Shown here: positions 5,985 to 8,000 of the stretch, in pieces
Layout: each line of letters starts with the position of its first letter
How positions within the stretch are numbered: the first letter of the stretch is position 1
Source of the DNA: DATJUF01 sp035524095
GTDB taxonomy: Bacteria > Desulfobacterota > Binatia > Binatales > Binataceae
Assembly: GCA_035524095.1 (NCBI GenBank)
Contig: DATKPK010000103.1
Location: 1-8,000, forward strand
Direction: 5' to 3'
Length of the DNA: 8,000 nucleotides
Program-made: the position numbers and the translations under genes
The notes under the pieces: model-generated
Database searches by the model: none
The model's input: the letters and a program-made list of their open reading frames with translations, nothing else
Told to the model about the DNA's origin: nothing

Positions 5985-6917
5985 CTAGAACAGGGCGAGT
6001 GGATTCACAGGCGAGGCGGTACCGCGCCGCAAGATTAAAGGGGCCATCACGAATTGGAAGGCGTAACGATTGTGCTCGAGGCAGGCCGCTGACAGCGCGT
6101 CGAGATCAGCATTGTCGATCAGGTGAAGGCCCATTTTGACAAGGACGCAGGAATGGATCGGCATCGCCAGATTCTTGCCGTAACCACTGGGAATCACGTC
6201 GCTGACACCGTCGCATCCGAGGACAGCGATCTTGCGCTCGTGCAGCCATGGCAGGCATGCGGCGTCGAGGCCAGCGAGGCCGTCGTGCATGGCATCCCAA
6301 TGTCCTTTGCTGTTGCGGCGAGCGAGGCGGCCGGTACGAATCAGGAGTACGTCACCTTCGTCCACTTTCACGCCATGATCCTCTTCGGCGGCCTCGAGAT
6401 CCTCGGGAAAGATGTGGGTGCCGGGATCGAGCCATTTGGTCTTTTTGATCTTGGGAATATCGAGCAGGACGCCGCGGGTGATAATGCCATCGGCGGCGAC
6501 GTCGATAGCGCATTTGCGTGCGCCGTGAGAGCCGACCTCGCTGGCAGCGAAGCCGTTATACATCCTGCCCTCCCAAAAGACGTGACAGAGTGCGTCGAGA
6601 TGCGTATTGGCGAGGCCGTGCGGGGCGATCGCAAAGTAATCGGCCGAATAGGGGAGCGGCAGTACGTCATGGGCGTCATGACCAGATTGCGCGACGAGAT
6701 GGGTGACAGGAGTGGGATTATCGGGTCCAGGAATCGTCGCCAAAGGCTGGGCGAGTGAGACGATCACGCCGGTCTGAACCAGTTTCGCGGCGGCGGCGCG
6801 CTGCTTGTCGGTGATAAAATTCAAAGCGCCGCGCTGGTCTTCCTTGCCCCAGCGGCCCCAGTTGCTGACTTTCTCGAAGATGCCGATTACTTCGTTTTCG
6901 CTCAAACGGTTAGCCAT
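5985..6917 (-). CDS. Cyclase family protein (kynurenine-formamidase-like metal hydrolase), copy 1
   Basis: The protein has 310 residues from the ATG at 6917. It belongs to the cyclase family (PF04199 type), which includes kynurenine formamidase and other metal-dependent hydrolases of cyclic or amide substrates. The metal-binding block is HGLANTHLDALCH (100-112), the counterpart of HxGTHxDxxxH, with H100, H106, D108 and H112 as likely ligands. Other conserved parts are GKEDQRGALNFIT (24-36), GVLLDIP (149-155), GDVLLIRTG (188-196), the AVLGCDGVSDVIPS stretch (231-244) and the TASPVNPLALF end (300-310). The start is set by GAGGA (6926-6930), 8 nt before the ATG; the in-frame GTG at 6932 overlaps that site and is unlikely. 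By eye it is about 60% identical to the neighbouring copy, which ends 67 bp upstream. No signal peptide is seen. The substrate is unknown. Confidence 0.9.
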   Translation of the reverse strand: MANRLSENEVIGIFEKVSNWGRWGKEDQRGALNFITDKQRAAAAKLVQTGVIVSLAQPLATIPGPDNPTPVTHLVAQSGHDAHDVLPLPYSADYFAIAPHGLANTHLDALCHVFWEGRMYNGFAASEVGSHGARKCAIDVAADGIITRGVLLDIPKIKKTKWLDPGTHIFPEDLEAAEEDHGVKVDEGDVLLIRTGRLARRNSKGHWDAMHDGLAGLDAACLPWLHERKIAVLGCDGVSDVIPSGYGKNLAMPIHSCVLVKMGLHLIDNADLDALSAACLEHNRYAFQFVMAPLILRRGTASPVNPLALF

Positions 6918-6984
6918 CAAACTTTTCCTCACGGGTTAGGGTAGAGCTTGTATTGCGGTCTTGCGCTGAGGGCTCGAGGCTTGC

Positions 6985-7899
6985 TCAGAACACCGCCAAA
7001 GGATTTACCGGCGATGCAGTGCCGTGCTCAAGAATCAGCGGCGCCATCGTGAACAAGAATTCGTAACGATCGTTGTGGGCGGCGGCATTGGCGAGGGCAT
7101 CGAAATCAGCATTGTCGATCAGGTGAATGCCCATGATGACGAGGGTGCCGACATGGATGGGCATCGCGATTTCGTTCCCAAACGCGCTGGGGATGACATC
7201 ACTGACAGCGTCGCAGCCGAGTACGGCGACTTTGCGATCGGAGAGCCATTGCAAGCAGGTCGCGTCAAGGCCGGGCAGACCTGTTCGGCGTACATCCCAA
7301 GGACCTTTAGCCTTGCGGCGCTGATGGCGTCCCGTGCGAATCAGCAGGACGTCACCCTCGTTGACGTTCACATGATGGAGCTTTTCGGCGGCGTCGAGGT
7401 CATCGGCGTCAATAGCTTCGCCTGGCTCAAGCCATTCGACATTCTTGAGTTTGGGGATATCGAGCAGGACGCCACGGCTGACGATACCGTCGCGAGTGAT
7501 GTCAATTGCACAACGGCGGGCGCCAAACCGTCCGACTTCGCGCTCGCTGAAGCCGTTATACATCTTGCCTTGCCAAAAAACGTGGCAAAGCGCGTCAAGA
7601 TGCGTGTGAGCCATCCCGTGAGAGGCGATCGAGAAATAGTCTAACGCGGCGACGCCGGGCGCTCCGGCACTCAACATCATATGTTGGACAGGCTGGGGGT
7701 TTTCCGGACTACTTTGCGTCGCGAGCGGCAGCGCGAGTGAAACGGTCTCGCCGCGCTGAACGAGGCGCGCAGCGGCAGCGCGCTTGTGCGGGGTGATGTA
7801 ATTGAGAGCTCCAAGCTCGTCTTCCTTGCCCCATTTGCCCCAAGTACTGATTTTTTCGAAGACGCCCTTCACTTCGTGGGCGCTCAGCCGGGTAGCCAT
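6985..7899 (-). CDS. Cyclase family protein (kynurenine-formamidase-like metal hydrolase), copy 2
   Basis: The protein has 304 residues from the ATG at 7899 and is a tandem paralog of the gene at 5985-6917. The metal block is HGMAHTHLDALCH (94-106), with candidate ligands H94, H100, D102 and H106, followed by VFWQGKMYNGFSEREVG. Shared family parts are WGKWGKEDELGALNYIT (20-36), GVLLDIPKL (143-151), GDVLLIRTGRHQRR (182-195), AVLGCDAVSDVIPS (225-238) and the matching end TASPVNPLAVF. The region just before the metal block is 6 residues shorter than in copy 1 and differs in sequence, which is where substrate preference might diverge. It is the first gene of the cyclase-cyclase-amidohydrolase run. 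The start is fixed by AGGAGG 8 nt upstream; the GTG at 7905 would be only 2 nt from it. The function is inferred only to family level. Confidence 0.9.
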   Translation of the reverse strand: MATRLSAHEVKGVFEKISTWGKWGKEDELGALNYITPHKRAAAARLVQRGETVSLALPLATQSSPENPQPVQHMMLSAGAPGVAALDYFSIASHGMAHTHLDALCHVFWQGKMYNGFSEREVGRFGARRCAIDITRDGIVSRGVLLDIPKLKNVEWLEPGEAIDADDLDAAEKLHHVNVNEGDVLLIRTGRHQRRKAKGPWDVRRTGLPGLDATCLQWLSDRKVAVLGCDAVSDVIPSAFGNEIAMPIHVGTLVIMGIHLIDNADFDALANAAAHNDRYEFLFTMAPLILEHGTASPVNPLAVF

Positions 7900-7907
7900 C
7901 GCCACAC

Positions 7908-7913
7908 CCTCCT
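7908..7913 (-). promoter_or_regulatory. Shine-Dalgarno site of cyclase copy 2
   Basis: AGGAGG on the - strand lies 8 nt before the ATG at 7899. It is one of the best ribosome sites in the window and rules against the in-frame GTG at 7905, which is 2 nt away. Confidence 0.75.
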
Positions 7914-7960
7914 TATTTATAGCCGAGACGTACAGGCTCGCACTGACGCCTCTACGGTGG

Positions 7961-7987
7961 TGTAAAATAACGGACTCCTCAGTCCGT
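7961..7987 (-). terminator. Putative intrinsic terminator of an upstream - strand gene outside the window
   Basis: On the - strand, ACGGACT pairs with AGTCCGT (opposite-strand positions 7981-7987 and 7970-7976) around a 4-base loop GAGG, followed by TATTTTACA. A 7-bp perfect stem with a T-rich tail fits a modest Rho-independent terminator. It would end a gene lying beyond 8000 and separate it from the cyclase operon, whose promoter would then lie between about 7914 and 7960. The tail is interrupted by A residues, so efficiency is uncertain. Confidence 0.45.
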
Positions 7988-8000
7988 GATTCCCTGTTGC

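Noticed and set aside
6123..6758. Long + strand open frame of 211 codons opposite cyclase copy 1
   Set aside because: It lies wholly antisense to a clear cyclase gene, and the protein has no recognisable motif. A similar antisense frame opposite cyclase 2 (7024-7644) follows from the shared coding sequence and codon bias.
7916..7921. TATAAA on the - strand as a -10 box for cyclase 2
   Set aside because: It lies only 2 nt upstream of the Shine-Dalgarno, so transcription would start within the ribosome site; no matching -35 either. More likely just AT-rich leader.
7962..7990. Hammerhead-ribozyme-like CTGAGGAG on the - strand
   Set aside because: The core needs CUGANGA with a GAAA segment and three helices; no GAAA or the other stems are present. 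The terminator reading is simpler.

Overview
The window looks like ordinary chromosome from a free-living, fairly GC-rich bacterium with a broad catabolic repertoire. I see no phage, transposon, CRISPR, tRNA or rRNA sequence. Amidohydrolase-2 enzymes, a cysteine-less SCP-x-type thiolase with its DUF35 partner, and metal-dependent cyclases together are common in uncultured soil lineages such as the former Deltaproteobacteria/Binatota and in actinobacteria. The taxon is an inference from gene content only.

Left block, + strand (1-2240): the 3' part of an amidohydrolase-2 gene, then a thiolase-like protein lacking both catalytic cysteines, then a DUF35 zinc-ribbon/OB-fold protein. The spacing is 9 bp and then a 1-bp overlap, so this is an operon. 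Thiolase/DUF35 pairs act on acyl-CoA substrates, for example in steroid side-chain degradation.

Middle block (2287-4684): a single-domain response regulator on the - strand, convergent with the DUF35 gene. It is divergent, across about 360 bp, from a + strand HU/IHF-type DNA-binding protein with a Lys/Ala-rich tail. That spacer carries a 13-bp motif present once on each strand, each copy pointing toward the nearer gene, plus a separate 7-bp inverted repeat. After the HU gene come about 138 bp full of inverted repeats, and then a BaiN/YhiN (HI0933-like) flavoprotein.

Right block, - strand (7899 down to 4724): two tandem, clearly paralogous cyclase-family metal hydrolases followed by a second amidohydrolase-2, probably one transcription unit. 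The second amidohydrolase is recognisably related to the one at the left edge. The two outer blocks may therefore be modules of one degradation programme for a cyclic or acyl-CoA-linked compound, but no substrate can be read from the sequence. A hairpin followed by a T-rich tail at 7961-7987 suggests that another - strand gene ends just beyond the right edge.

Shine-Dalgarno placement argues for later starts than the longest open frames in three genes: HU (3041), cyclase 1 (6917) and cyclase 2 (7899). I found no clear case for a wholly undescribed system. The best leads are the cysteine-less thiolase/DUF35 pair, the tandem cyclases with the amidohydrolase, and the structured non-coding stretches either side of the HU gene.
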